Part shown: in pieces, positions 53,154 through 61,925 of the stretch | Layout: each line of letters begins with the position of its first letter | Numbering within the stretch: position 1 is the first letter of the stretch | DNA from: an uncultured Ruminiclostridium sp. | GTDB taxonomy: Bacteria > Bacillota > Clostridia > Oscillospirales > Ruminococcaceae | Reading direction: 5' to 3' | NCBI GenBank assembly: GCA_947627695.1 | Contig: CANQXF010000008.1 | Coordinates: 45,643 to 109,642 of the forward strand | Length of the DNA stretch: 64,000 nucleotides | Program-made: the position numbers and the translations under genes | Notes under the pieces: generated by a model | Told to the model about the DNA's origin: nothing | Databases searched by the model: none | The model's input: only the letters and a program-made list of their open reading frames with translations

Positions 53154-53513
53154 TTTCGTTTTCTCCTTTCGTTAAATTGAAAGCACCTGCATAAATGCAG
53201 TGATACAAAGCGTTTACAAGTTTGTAACTTGTGCACACGCTTCCGAGCGTTTCTTCGTTCCCCTTAAAATGCGTCCGTCGGAACGGCAACGGGGGTATCC
53301 GCTTAATGCGGGTCCTTCCCTGCAAAGCCTGCGCTCCTTTCGGACTGTATCTATCGGTTTATGAAGGCTCGTCTGCTCTGAACGCTTTGTTTCCGCCCGC
53401 TTCGAGAGCGAACATACTCCGCCGAAATTACCGGCATGGTGCCGCAACCTCCGGCATCATCGCATTATCAAGCAGTTGCCGCACATACTCGGACGTCCGT
53501 CCGCAGTCGTGCA
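53154..53513 (-). promoter_or_regulatory. Long structured leader of the S10 operon
   Basis: About 360 transcribed bases lie between the predicted start (near 53513) and rpsJ. Several hairpins can be drawn: ACAAGTT-TGT-AACTTGT (53216-53232), CTGCAT-AA-ATGCAG (53187-53200), ACGCT-TCCG-AGCGT (about 53237-53251), and GC-rich stems further upstream with CGGACGTCCG at its start. Two weak open frames cross it without plausible start sites. I do not recognise a known riboswitch or T-box. It may be an autoregulatory leader for a ribosomal protein. Confidence 0.6.
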
Positions 53514-53519
53514 AATGAT

Positions 53520-53548
53520 ATTTTACCACAAACGCCTGTTTAATACAA
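53520..53548 (-). promoter_or_regulatory. Promoter of the S10-spc-alpha operon
   Basis: On the minus strand TTGTAT (53543-53548) and TAAAAT (53520-53525) are 17 bases apart, with TGG before the -10. AT-rich sequence upstream, with several A-tracts, could act as an UP element. Confidence 0.68.
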
Positions 53549-53660
53549 CAGTATTTTCAAAAAAATCCAAAATTTGCGCGTAGAAATTTCACGTCAAATT
53601 TTGGATAATTTTGTGCAATTATTACAAACCGCCTGCATATACTATTATAATATACAAGCG

Positions 53661-54377
53661 TCAGATCTCGGGACGGGAAAGCTGAGTTATCGCATTCATC
53701 TGGTCGATGTACATTGAGAAGTCGGAAACCTCTTCCTTGCCGCCGTTGTCAAACACCGCTTTCTGGTCAAGGCGGCAGCAATAGCCCTCTGAGTTCAGCC
53801 ATATCGTGCTTTCAAAGCTCTGAAGCTCCCCAAGCTCCGCCAAAGCGGAGGCAAGCTGAGTGGGGTCGTAGTAAAAGGTTATCTTCTTCCCGCCGTCTTC
53901 TGCGTCCTCCACCTTGCTGTCGGTGAGGGCGTAGGCGTTGACGGAGATGACGCCCTCGGTGGTGTAGGGGTGCGGGTCGTCGCGGGTGTAGACGTAATAG
54001 TCCTCCTCCCCCTGCAAAATGAAGGTCCAATCCGTTGAGCCGCCCTCTCTGCGGTTTATCTCGGAGCCGTTGTGAAACTCGTACAGCACCTGATCTCCCT
54101 CGCTGCTCATACTGCTGTACATCAGATTTCCGTCGGGGCGGTACATAAAGGAAAATTCCATAGTGGTCTTCCCTGTGGAATTGTCCACCGTGGTGAGATG
54201 ACCGCTGTCAAGTGCGGCATACAGTTTTTTTGCGTTCGCCGCCTCCTCGTAGCCGTCTATGCTCTTGTAAGCGGCGCTCTCAGGGGAACAGCCGCAAAAT
54301 AACGACGTCAGCAGAGCTGCCGCAGTAAGGCAGGCGACAAATTTCTGCAAAAATTTATGTTTTTCCGTGAATTTCAT
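53661..54377 (-). CDS. Secreted lipoprotein of unknown function
   Basis: 238 residues with a signal peptide and lipobox (LFCGC, Cys near 30). The mature part is beta-rich with Asp/Glu-rich turns, for example TMEFSFMYRPDGNLMYSS (about 72-89) and KKITFYYDPTQLASALAEL (about 163-181), a pattern like LolA/LolB-type or ScpB-like lipoproteins but no family can be assigned. It stands alone between ptsH and the S10 promoter. Confidence 0.8.
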   Translation of the reverse strand: MKFTEKHKFLQKFVACLTAAALLTSLFCGCSPESAAYKSIDGYEEAANAKKLYAALDSGHLTTVDNSTGKTTMEFSFMYRPDGNLMYSSMSSEGDQVLYEFHNGSEINRREGGSTDWTFILQGEEDYYVYTRDDPHPYTTEGVISVNAYALTDSKVEDAEDGGKKITFYYDPTQLASALAELGELQSFESTIWLNSEGYCCRLDQKAVFDNGGKEEVSDFSMYIDQMNAITQLSRPEI

Positions 54378-54397
54378 CTTTTTCCTCTAAAATAAAA

Positions 54398-54418
54398 CAA
54401 CCGCTCCCAGAGCGGTTG
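54398..54418 (-). terminator. ptsH terminator
   Basis: CAACCGCTC and GAGCGGTTG (54398-54406 and 54410-54418) form a nine-base stem with a three-base loop; on the minus strand it is followed by TTTTATTTT. Confidence 0.85.
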
Positions 54419-54436
54419 CTTATGAAGCCGTAAAAA

Positions 54437-54700
54437 TTACTCGGAAAAGCCGCTTTCAACCAGCTTGATAAGTCCCTCAACGGCAAGCTGCTCGTCCGAA
54501 CCGTCAGCGATAACACGAATGGTGGTCCCGCCTACGATACCCAGTGAAAGAACGCCCAGAAGGCTCTTGGCGTTTACCCTTCTTTCTTCCTTTTCAACCC
54601 AGATGGAAGATTTGTACTCATTTGCTTTCTGAATAAAAAAGGTTGCAGGTCTTGCATGCAGACCGACTGAGTTTTTTACCTCCACTTCTTTTGCAAACAT
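54437..54700 (-). CDS. ptsH: Phosphocarrier protein HPr
   Basis: 87 residues; passes phosphate from Enzyme I to sugar-specific PTS proteins. His15 in GLHARPA is the phosphoryl acceptor and Ser46 in AKSLLGVLSLG is the regulatory site for HPr kinase, both present, so it is HPr rather than Crh (which lacks His15). No ptsI follows; it has its own promoter and terminator, as is common in Clostridia. Confidence 0.95.
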   Translation of the reverse strand: MFAKEVEVKNSVGLHARPATFFIQKANEYKSSIWVEKEERRVNAKSLLGVLSLGIVGGTTIRVIADGSDEQLAVEGLIKLVESGFSE

Positions 54701-54772
54701 AGTTGTTTCCTCCGTATGAATTTTTTGCTGAGATATTCTCTCTGTTTTGTATATTTTTTCAATTACTAATAC

Positions 54773-54801
54773 AGTATATATCCAAAAATCATTTTAGTCA
54801 A
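54773..54801 (-). promoter_or_regulatory. ptsH promoter
   Basis: On the minus strand TTGACT (54796-54801) and TATACT (54773-54778) with 17-base spacing. A second TTGACA lies a few bases upstream. Predicted leader is about 66 bases. Confidence 0.82.
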
Positions 54802-54952
54802 CTGTCAATTTGAAGATTTTTTGTGTTTTGTGATTATTTTTTCACAAAACAACACTTTGACGGCTGTTAAAATTTCAGTTTTGTGCAATTTGCTTAATGT
54901 TTTTTGTAACTATATGTTGCAGGCAACCAAAAGTTTTCCACGGACAAAGGGT

Positions 54953-55456
54953 CTATCTCATTCCTCCTATCTTAAACGACTCGTCGCTGTCGTCCAAAGA
55001 AACGTTTATATAAGATAATCCCACAAGATCTTCGTTTTCCAGATCGATATGGCACATGCTGAAGCTGATATCATAATCCTTTCCCGTATCGGTCTTTATC
55101 GGATCTAAAGTGTGTATCCAGCTTTCGTACAGATCTGTTTTCCCGTCATTTACCGATTCCTGACCGCCGCTGTTTGACCAGCGTATATCGTCGGCAATTA
55201 AATTTCCGTCCACAAATTCGATGGCTTCCAGAATTTCCTGTTCAATATCGTGTTTATCCGATACTCTCCTGCAAAATAACGATGATAATTCGGCGGGTCC
55301 ACGTTCCCCGTTTATACAATCAATTATAATATTCTCTATCTCTTTGTTCTTTTGCGAAAATTCACTGCGGTTTCGTATAGAGCCATAAATAGAACAGCCC
55401 GAAAAAACCGTCATACAAAGCGCCGCTGTCAGAATAAACGCAATTATCCTTTTCAT
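54953..55456 (-). CDS. Lipoprotein, DUF5104-like
   Basis: 167 residues with a signal peptide and lipobox (FSGC, Cys near 21). The mature part has IENIIIDCINGERGPAELSSLF (about 40-61), VSDKHDIEQEILEAIEFVDG and DISFSMCHIDLENEDLVGLSY (about 128-148), which resembles the DUF5104 group of Firmicutes lipoproteins. It starts 43 bases after the trmD stop but may have separate expression. Role unknown. Confidence 0.8.
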   Translation of the reverse strand: MKRIIAFILTAALCMTVFSGCSIYGSIRNRSEFSQKNKEIENIIIDCINGERGPAELSSLFCRRVSDKHDIEQEILEAIEFVDGNLIADDIRWSNSGGQESVNDGKTDLYESWIHTLDPIKTDTGKDYDISFSMCHIDLENEDLVGLSYINVSLDDSDESFKIGGMR

Positions 55457-55499
55457 AATAGTTCCCCCTTATGAAGATGAAACGAACTATCTGAATATG

Positions 55500-56180
55500 C
55501 TACTCCAGCAGGTCTGGGCGCTTGCGCTTTGTGACCTCCTCCGACTGCTGTTTCTGCCACTTTTCAATGTTCTCGTGATGTCCCGAAAGCAGTATCTCAG
55601 GGACCTTCCTGTCCCTCCACACTTCGGGGCGGGTGTACTGGGGATACTCCAGAACGCCGTTGTAATGGCTCTCTATGGAGTATGCGTCCTCGTTGGGCAG
55701 AACGCCCTCCTGAAGTCTTGTCACCGCATCAGCAAGCATAAGAGCAGGGAGCTCGCCCCCTGTAACCACATAATCCCCCACGGAAATTTCTTCCACCTGC
55801 AATTCGTCCAGAACACGCTGGTCTATCCCTTCGTAATGCCCGCAAAGCAGGATAAGATGTTCCTCCGCCGCAAGCTCCTTAACAAGCTCCTGCGTCAGTG
55901 TTTTCCCCTGGGGGGAAAGGTAGATGAGCCTTGAACGGCTTGCTTTCGCCTTTTCCTTTATGGCGATGATACAGTCGTATACGGGCTGAGGCATAAGCAC
56001 CATTCCCGTCCCGCCGCCGTAGGCTTTGTCGTCAACCTTGCGGTGCTTATCCAGAGTGTAGTCCCTTATGTTGTGACATTCTATGGTCACAAAGCCGTTT
56101 TTTCTGCCCCGTCCCACGATGCTTTCCGACAAGACCGCCTCGCACATATCGGGAAAAAGGGTAGCTATGTCAATTCTCAT
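55500..56180 (-). CDS. trmD: tRNA (guanine-N1)-methyltransferase
   Basis: 226 residues; methylates guanosine 37 in tRNAs with G at 36, preventing frameshifts. Knot fold signature: RIDIATLFPDMCEAVL start, KVDDKAYGGGTGMVLMPQPV (about 48-67) and ILLCGHYEGIDQRVLDELQ (about 105-123) with SVGDYVVTGGELPALMLAD. ATG at 56180 overlaps rimM by 11 bases; longer frame rejected. Confidence 0.96.
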   Translation of the reverse strand: MRIDIATLFPDMCEAVLSESIVGRGRKNGFVTIECHNIRDYTLDKHRKVDDKAYGGGTGMVLMPQPVYDCIIAIKEKAKASRSRLIYLSPQGKTLTQELVKELAAEEHLILLCGHYEGIDQRVLDELQVEEISVGDYVVTGGELPALMLADAVTRLQEGVLPNEDAYSIESHYNGVLEYPQYTRPEVWRDRKVPEILLSGHHENIEKWQKQQSEEVTKRKRPDLLE

Positions 56181-56703
56181 TATCGCTCTCGTTATCCTCG
56201 TCAAACAAGCCCTCCAGCGGGCGTATCTGTATCTTCTCTCCCTCAATATCCACGTCAATAAGCACTTCGGGGATAGCGGGGAAAAGAAGCTGCTTTCCAC
56301 TATCCGTTTTTATAGAATACACGTCGGTGGGACCGTTTTGAAGTACCTCGTCGATAACGCCGTACTTAACGCCGCTGTCGACGTCGTAAACGGGAAGTCC
56401 TATTATATCCGCAATAAACCAGGTGTCTGGGGGAAGCTGGGCGTCCTCCCTGTCAAGATACAGCATTTTCCCTGCCAGAGGCTGAGCCTCCTCAACGGTG
56501 TTTATCCCCTTTATCTTAATCCTGCACATATCGTTTTTCAGCGAAACGGCAGAGGTCACCGTTACAGGGTTATGCTCTTTTCCCAGATAAAGGTCAAATT
56601 CTGTCAGCAAGGAGCAGTCGTCGCAGTAAAGCTGCGCTCTCAGCTCGCCCCGCAGTCCCACTGTCTTGGTGAGCTTTGCCGCTTCAAGAAAGCGTTTTTT
56701 CAT
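56170..56703 (-). CDS. rimM: 16S rRNA processing factor RimM
   Basis: 177 residues; binds S19 and helps mature the 30S head. RimM domain with LTKTVGLRGELRAQLYCDD (about 11-29) and PRC-barrel region YDVDSGVKYGVIDEVLQNGP (about 105-124), FPAIPEVLIDVDIEGEKI. rpsP, often beside it, is missing here. Confidence 0.95.
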   Translation of the reverse strand: MKKRFLEAAKLTKTVGLRGELRAQLYCDDCSLLTEFDLYLGKEHNPVTVTSAVSLKNDMCRIKIKGINTVEEAQPLAGKMLYLDREDAQLPPDTWFIADIIGLPVYDVDSGVKYGVIDEVLQNGPTDVYSIKTDSGKQLLFPAIPEVLIDVDIEGEKIQIRPLEGLFDEDNESDNEN

Positions 56704-56717
56704 AGGCTCACCGTCCT

Positions 56718-57605
56718 TTACTTTTCTTCCTCGTCCAGCTTGAGGCGCTGGGAAATGGTCAGCTTGCAGTCGGGAGAAAGCGTGAACTGCCCGTCGGCAA
56801 GCTCTCCGTAGGGAATGTAATACTGCCCCGGATTATAGCTTTCCACGCTGGTGAACAGGAACGCCTGCTGTCTTGAGGTGTAGTCCTCAAGGGTGATGTC
56901 GGTGTCCACCGTGTTCATAAGGCGGGAAAAGTAGCTTTGAATGACTGTGGCGGAAAGCCCGTGAAGATTGCTGTTTGCTATGGAAACGGCGACCGAGCCA
57001 AGCACAAGGCTCTGATAATCCTCGCCGTAATTTACGTTGTCATAATTTATATAGGTGTAAAGGTCGTTGCCGTTCATCTGGTGATTTCCCGCCTCGAACA
57101 GCACGCTGCCGTCAGCGGCTAATACGTCGTAGGGCAGGCTCACCTGTACCTTTCCGATAGCGTCCGCCATTGAGATAAAGCTGTCACGGTCAAACTTCAC
57201 ATAGCTGTCGCAGGTTACGCCCACTGTGTTCTGCACTCCCTGGAGCACCGCCTGGACTCCGCCTGAAGAATAAAGCTGGGTCAGGGTTCCCGTTTTTCCT
57301 CCCGACGCCGAGGCGACAATCTCTGCTCTCAGGGGTATGCATATCACCGCGTCGTCGGCAGGCTGATACCGCACTATCATAAAGCGGTTCGGCACTGACG
57401 CCGCCTGCTCCGCCAGCATATAAAGCGTAGTCATATTGTTTTCTGCGCCGGGGCGGTCACTGCTTATCCCTCCCGTGTAGGTGTGGGTCTTGGGGGGAAA
57501 GAGTATGTCCCAGAAAATTGAAAGTCCCATTGCCGCTATCGCCGCAGCCGCAACAAAGGTTATCAGATAAATGTACCAGTTGCTTCTTCTCTTTTTTACT
57601 GCCAT
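56718..57605 (-). CDS. LCP-like (LytR-CpsA-Psr) membrane protein, divergent
   Basis: 295 residues. One N-terminal membrane segment (about 11-32) and an external domain of the LCP type: FMIVRYQPADDAVICIPLRA (about 74-93) and GGVQAVLQGVQNTVGVTCDSYVKFDRDSFISMAD (about 113-145). LCP enzymes attach wall polymers to peptidoglycan with the help of an RD pair; here the usual IPRD is read as IPLRAE, so part of the catalytic site seems altered. It may be a non-catalytic or differently specific member. Followed by rimM with a 14-base gap. Confidence 0.8.
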   Translation of the reverse strand: MAVKKRRSNWYIYLITFVAAAAIAAMGLSIFWDILFPPKTHTYTGGISSDRPGAENNMTTLYMLAEQAASVPNRFMIVRYQPADDAVICIPLRAEIVASASGGKTGTLTQLYSSGGVQAVLQGVQNTVGVTCDSYVKFDRDSFISMADAIGKVQVSLPYDVLAADGSVLFEAGNHQMNGNDLYTYINYDNVNYGEDYQSLVLGSVAVSIANSNLHGLSATVIQSYFSRLMNTVDTDITLEDYTSRQQAFLFTSVESYNPGQYYIPYGELADGQFTLSPDCKLTISQRLKLDEEEK

Positions 57606-57638
57606 AGGAATTTTTTGCCTTTCAGATTTCGTAAAGTA

Positions 57639-57667
57639 TTGTATTTTAACAATGTTTGATGTATAAT
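57639..57667 (+). promoter_or_regulatory. alr promoter
   Basis: TTGTAT (57639-57644) and TATAAT (57662-57667) with 17-base spacing. AAGTATT (57634-57640) and AATACTT (57665-57671) are inverted arms flanking the promoter and may be an operator. Confidence 0.78.
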
Positions 57668-57737
57668 ACTTGTTGTGTATTTTATTTATTTTACCACATT
57701 ATGACAAGAATTACAAGTAAAAGGAGCAAAGTGGCTT

Positions 57738-58871
57738 ATGAATTTTTTAAAGCGCTGTTGGGCGGAGATAGATCTGGACGCTCTGGACTTTAATCTTGAG
57801 AGCATAAAGGCGACGTGTCCGAACAAGGAAGTTGTCGCTGTCGTAAAGGCAAACGCCTACGGTCATTCCGACGTTATCTGCGACAAGGAATACTACCGCC
57901 TTGGGATAAGGCGCTTTGCGGTGTCCAACTTTCACGAGGCGGAGCGTCTTCGTGAGATAATCGGGGGCAACGACTGCTTTTTGCTGGTGTTCGGCTACAT
58001 AAACGAGGAAGATTTTGAGGGGATACTGAAGCTGAACCTGACGGTGACGGCGGGAAGTGTGGAATTTGCCCGCAGGATAAATGATTTCGCCCTGTCGAAA
58101 AACGTCAGAATAAAGGCGAATATCGCCCTTGATACGGGAATGTCAAGGGTCGGCGTCAGGACAGAGGAAGAGATAAAGGAGATTGCCGCACTGTCAAACC
58201 TTGAAATAACGGGAATGTATTCCCACTTTGCGGTGGCGGACGGCGTTGACGGGGAAAGCGAGGGCTTTACGCAAAAGCAGTATGAAAGGCTGAGCTCTCT
58301 TGCAAAAACGCTGAACGTTCCCATACACTGCCAGAACAGCGGCGGCATTGCTTTTCATGCGGATATGAAGGCGGACTGGATAAGACCCGGGCTGATACTC
58401 TACGGTCTGTCGCCAAATACGGCAGTTAAAAATACTCTGCCGCTGAAGCAGGTGATGACCTTGAAAAGCAGGATAGACCAGCTGAAAGTTATACCAAAAG
58501 GCGTGGACATCGGCTACGGGCGGACTTATACCACCGACAGCGAGCAGGTTATAGCGGTAGTTCCCACAGGATATGCGGACGGATATTCACGGCTGCTGTC
58601 AAACAAGGGCTTTGCGGCGGTGAACGGCGTGCTTTGCCCCATAAGAGGGCGGGTTTGTATGGACCAGATGATGATAGACGTTACGAACGCAAACGCAAGG
58701 TTAGGGGACGAGGTCAAGCTGTACAGCGACGATTTCAAGGAAACGAGCCTTGACTACATCGCCGACAGCATAGGCACGATAAGCAACGAGGTTATATGCG
58801 CCGTTTCCTCAAGAGTTCCCAGAATTGCGGTGAGAAAGGGGAAAATCGTTGAAGTGGTGAACGAAAGATAG
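57738..58871 (+). CDS. alr: Alanine racemase
   Basis: 377 residues; converts L- to D-alanine for peptidoglycan. The PLP lysine Lys37 lies in AVVKANAYGH; the catalytic tyrosine is expected in GYGRTYTT (about 255-262) and CMDQMMIDVTN (about 302-312) completes the family pattern. AAAGGAG precedes the ATG. Confidence 0.95.
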   Translation: MNFLKRCWAEIDLDALDFNLESIKATCPNKEVVAVVKANAYGHSDVICDKEYYRLGIRRFAVSNFHEAERLREIIGGNDCFLLVFGYINEEDFEGILKLNLTVTAGSVEFARRINDFALSKNVRIKANIALDTGMSRVGVRTEEEIKEIAALSNLEITGMYSHFAVADGVDGESEGFTQKQYERLSSLAKTLNVPIHCQNSGGIAFHADMKADWIRPGLILYGLSPNTAVKNTLPLKQVMTLKSRIDQLKVIPKGVDIGYGRTYTTDSEQVIAVVPTGYADGYSRLLSNKGFAAVNGVLCPIRGRVCMDQMMIDVTNANARLGDEVKLYSDDFKETSLDYIADSIGTISNEVICAVSSRVPRIAVRKGKIVEVVNER

Positions 58872-58929
58872 GTTTTGTGACAAGTGTAAAAAATGTCAGG
58901 AAAAATTTTACTGTTTTTTTAAAAAAACA

Positions 58930-58958
58930 CTGGAAATTTGTAACCGTATCTGTTATAA
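58930..58958 (+). promoter_or_regulatory. Candidate ppdK promoter
   Basis: TATAAT (58953-58958) with a weak -35 TGGAAA (58930-58935) at 17 bases. The AT-rich run before it (about 58900-58927) contains TTTTTTT-AAAAAAA, which may also mark the end of the alr transcript. Confidence 0.5.
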
Positions 58959-59017
58959 TAATAATGTTAAGGCAGTCAATGCCGATGAGAAGAAAAAAAT
59001 TTAGGAGGATCACCCCA

Positions 59018-61642
59018 ATGAAGTATGTTTACCAGTTCAATGAAGGTAACGCTAATATGCGTGAGCTTCTGGGCGGTAAGGGTGCGAACCTTGCGGAAAT
59101 GACAGGACTCGGTCTACCCGTTCCCCAGGGCTTTACCGTTACCACCGAAGCATGCACCCAGTATTACGAGGACGGCAGAACGATAAATGATGAGATTTTT
59201 GCCGAAATCATGAAGAACATCGAAATACTGGAGCAGAAAGTCGGCAAAAAATTCGGAGATAAAGAGAACCCTCTGCTGGTTTCCGTCCGTTCAGGCGCAA
59301 GAGCGTCAATGCCCGGTATGATGGACACTATCCTGAACCTGGGTCTGAATGAGGAAGTCGTTGAAGTTCTCGCTGAGAAATCAGGCAACCCCAGATGGGC
59401 TTACGACTGCTACAGAAGATTTATCCAGATGTACTCCGACGTAGTTATGGAAGTCGGAAAGAAGTATTTTGAAGAGCTTATCGACCAGATGAAGGCAAAG
59501 AAGGGCGTTACTCAGGACGTAGAGCTTGACGCAAACGACCTGAAGGAGCTGGCTAATCAGTTCAAGGCTGAATACAAGGACAAGATAGGCGAGGACTTCC
59601 CCACCGATCCTAAGGAACAGCTTATGGGTGCGGTAAAGGCCGTATTCAGAAGCTGGGACAACCCCAGAGCTAACGTTTACCGCCGTGACAACGACATTCC
59701 CTATTCCTGGGGTACTGCCGTAAACGTACAGATGATGGCGTTCGGCAATATGGGCGACGACTGCGGTACAGGCGTTGCGTTCACCCGTGACCCTGCTACC
59801 GGCGAAAAGAAGCTGATGGGCGAGTTCCTTACAAACGCACAGGGCGAGGACGTTGTTGCAGGCGTTCGTACTCCTATGCCTATCGCTCAGATGGCTGAAA
59901 AGTTCCCTGACGCTTTCGCTCAGTTCAAGGACGTTTGCCAGACTCTTGAAAATCACTACAGAGATATGCAGGATATGGAGTTCACCGTTGAACACGGCAA
60001 GCTGTTCATGCTCCAGACCAGAAACGGCAAGAGAACCGCTAAGGCTGCTCTCAAGATCGCATGTGACCTGGTTGACGAGGGTATGATAACCGAACAGCAG
60101 GCTGTTCTGATGATAGACCCCAGAAACCTTGACACTTTGCTCCACCCTCAGTTCGATCAGGCTAAGCTGAAAGCTGCTACTCCTATCGGCAAGGGCCTTG
60201 GCGCATCTCCCGGCGCTGCCTGCGGTAAGATCGTATTCTCCGCTGACGACGCAGAAGCTTGGAAGGCAAGAGGCGAAAAGGTAGTTCTGGTCCGTCTTGA
60301 GACTTCTCCTGAAGATATCACAGGTATGAAGGCTTCTCAGGGTATCCTGACAGTAAGAGGCGGTATGACCTCTCACGCCGCCGTTGTTGCCCGCGGTATG
60401 GGCACCTGCTGCGTATCAGGCTGCTCCGAGATCGCTATGGACGAAGAGCACAAGCAGTTCACTCTGGCAGGCAAGACCTTCCACGAGGGCGACTGGATCT
60501 CCATTGACGGTTCTACAGGTAATATCTACGACGGCGTTATCGACACTGTTGACGCTACTATCGCAGGCGAGTTCGGCAGAATCATGGCTTGGGCTGACAA
60601 ATACAGAGTGCTGAAGGTACGCACCAACGCAGATACTCCCACCGACGCAAAGAAGGCTCGTGAGCTTGGCGCAGAGGGTATCGGTCTTTGCCGTACAGAG
60701 CATATGTTCTTCGCTGAGGACAGAATTGCCGCATTCCGTGAGATGATCTGCTCTGATACTCTTGAAGAACGTGAAAAGGCTCTTGAAAAGATCCTGCCTT
60801 ATCAGCAGAGCGACTTCGAGCAGCTGTATGAAGCTCTTGAGGGCAACCCTGTTACTATCAGATTCCTTGATCCTCCTCTGCATGAGTTTGTTCCCACTGA
60901 GGAAGCCGATATCAAGAAGCTGGCTGACGCACAGGGCAAATCTGTTGAAGCTATCAAGAACATCATCACTTCTCTCCACGAGTTCAACCCCATGATGGGT
61001 CACCGTGGCTGCCGTCTGGCGGTAACGTATCCCGAAATTGCCAAGATGCAGACAAGAGCAGTCATCCGTGCGGCTCTGAACGTTAAGAAGGCTCATCCCG
61101 ACTGGAACATCGTTCCTGAGATAATGATCCCTCTGGTAGGCGAGCTGAAGGAGCTGAAGTACGTTAAGGACATCGTTGTTGCAGTTGCTGACGAAGAGAT
61201 CAAGAACGCAGGCAGCGACCTGAAGTACGAAGTAGGCACTATGATAGAGATCCCTCGTGCGGCTCTCACCGCTGACGATATCGCTAAGGAAGCTGAATTC
61301 TTCTGCTTTGGTACAAACGACCTGACTCAGATGACCTACGGCTTCTCCCGTGACGACGCAGGCAAGTTCCTGAACGCTTACTATGACGCTAAGATATTCG
61401 AGAACGACCCGTTTGCTAAGCTGGACCAGACCGGCGTTGGCAAGCTGATGGAAATGGCTATCAAGCTGGGCAAGGCTACCCGTCCCGAGCTGCATGTAGG
61501 TATATGCGGTGAACACGGCGGCGATCCTTCCTCCGTTGAATTCTGCCACAAGCTGGGTCTGACTTACGTTTCCTGCTCACCCTTCCGTGTGCCCATCGCA
61601 AGACTTGCGGCAGCGCAGGCGGCTATAAAGAGCAGCAAGTAA
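59018..61642 (+). CDS. ppdK: Pyruvate, phosphate dikinase
   Basis: 874 residues; interconverts pyruvate, ATP and phosphate with phosphoenolpyruvate, AMP and pyrophosphate, central to anaerobic glycolysis in many Clostridia. The ATP-grasp domain starts with LLGGKGANLAEMTGLGLPVP (about 15-34). The phospho-histidine is His453 in GGMTSHAAVVARGMG, and the PEP/pyruvate domain ends with the CGEHGGDPSS region (near 831). The start at 59018 follows AGGAGG and gives the normal length; the frame extends 47 residues upstream into the promoter. Codon choice is visibly more uniform than in neighbours, fitting high expression. Confidence 0.97.
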   Translation: MKYVYQFNEGNANMRELLGGKGANLAEMTGLGLPVPQGFTVTTEACTQYYEDGRTINDEIFAEIMKNIEILEQKVGKKFGDKENPLLVSVRSGARASMPGMMDTILNLGLNEEVVEVLAEKSGNPRWAYDCYRRFIQMYSDVVMEVGKKYFEELIDQMKAKKGVTQDVELDANDLKELANQFKAEYKDKIGEDFPTDPKEQLMGAVKAVFRSWDNPRANVYRRDNDIPYSWGTAVNVQMMAFGNMGDDCGTGVAFTRDPATGEKKLMGEFLTNAQGEDVVAGVRTPMPIAQMAEKFPDAFAQFKDVCQTLENHYRDMQDMEFTVEHGKLFMLQTRNGKRTAKAALKIACDLVDEGMITEQQAVLMIDPRNLDTLLHPQFDQAKLKAATPIGKGLGASPGAACGKIVFSADDAEAWKARGEKVVLVRLETSPEDITGMKASQGILTVRGGMTSHAAVVARGMGTCCVSGCSEIAMDEEHKQFTLAGKTFHEGDWISIDGSTGNIYDGVIDTVDATIAGEFGRIMAWADKYRVLKVRTNADTPTDAKKARELGAEGIGLCRTEHMFFAEDRIAAFREMICSDTLEEREKALEKILPYQQSDFEQLYEALEGNPVTIRFLDPPLHEFVPTEEADIKKLADAQGKSVEAIKNIITSLHEFNPMMGHRGCRLAVTYPEIAKMQTRAVIRAALNVKKAHPDWNIVPEIMIPLVGELKELKYVKDIVVAVADEEIKNAGSDLKYEVGTMIEIPRAALTADDIAKEAEFFCFGTNDLTQMTYGFSRDDAGKFLNAYYDAKIFENDPFAKLDQTGVGKLMEMAIKLGKATRPELHVGICGEHGGDPSSVEFCHKLGLTYVSCSPFRVPIARLAAAQAAIKSSK

Positions 61643-61663
61643 GCTGAATACAAAACAAATATT

Positions 61664-61694
61664 AAAAAGTGTTCCCTTTTTGGGAACACTTTTT
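61664..61694 (+). terminator. ppdK terminator
   Basis: AAAAAGTGTTCCC and GGGAACACTTTTT (61664-61676 and 61682-61694) form a 13-bp stem with a five-base T loop, followed by GTTTTTC. Confidence 0.92.
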
Positions 61695-61859
61695 GTTTTT
61701 CAAGGAAATTTACAGGCGTTACAAAAATAAATATTTTTGACCTGCAAAAGGGTCTGACCGTGCAGATATTGTTTTCCCGCATAGCCTTTTTGCGTCAAGT
61801 CGGTTGCTCCTCGATTTTTACGTTATTTTACACAAAATATACAAAATTCATTAAAAAGA

Positions 61860-61888
61860 TTGAAAAAATTTTGCTTTCGTGTTATACT
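61860..61888 (+). promoter_or_regulatory. Promoter of the VTC-DUF4956 unit
   Basis: TTGAAA (61860-61865) and TATACT (61883-61888) with 17-base spacing and TGT before the -10 (extended -10). Leader about 30 bases. Confidence 0.82.
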
Positions 61889-61925
61889 TATCACATTACT
61901 ATATATAAAACCGCAGGAGAACATT

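Noticed and set aside
53214..53447. 77-residue open frame in the rpsJ leader, and a 60-residue one at 53143-53325
   Set aside because: No start signal, unusual composition, and they overlap predicted hairpins in the leader.
53154..53513. T-box, SRP RNA, 6S RNA or tRNA in the rpsJ leader
   Set aside because: The diagnostic sequences of those RNAs were looked for and not found.
58877..59017. 47-residue extension of pyruvate phosphate dikinase
   Set aside because: It covers the likely promoter and lacks a ribosome-binding site; the ATG at 59018 follows AGGAGG and gives family length.
59381..61549. Two long minus-strand frames (331 and 377 residues) opposite ppdK
   Set aside because: They are shadows produced by strongly biased codon use in ppdK; no domains or start sites.
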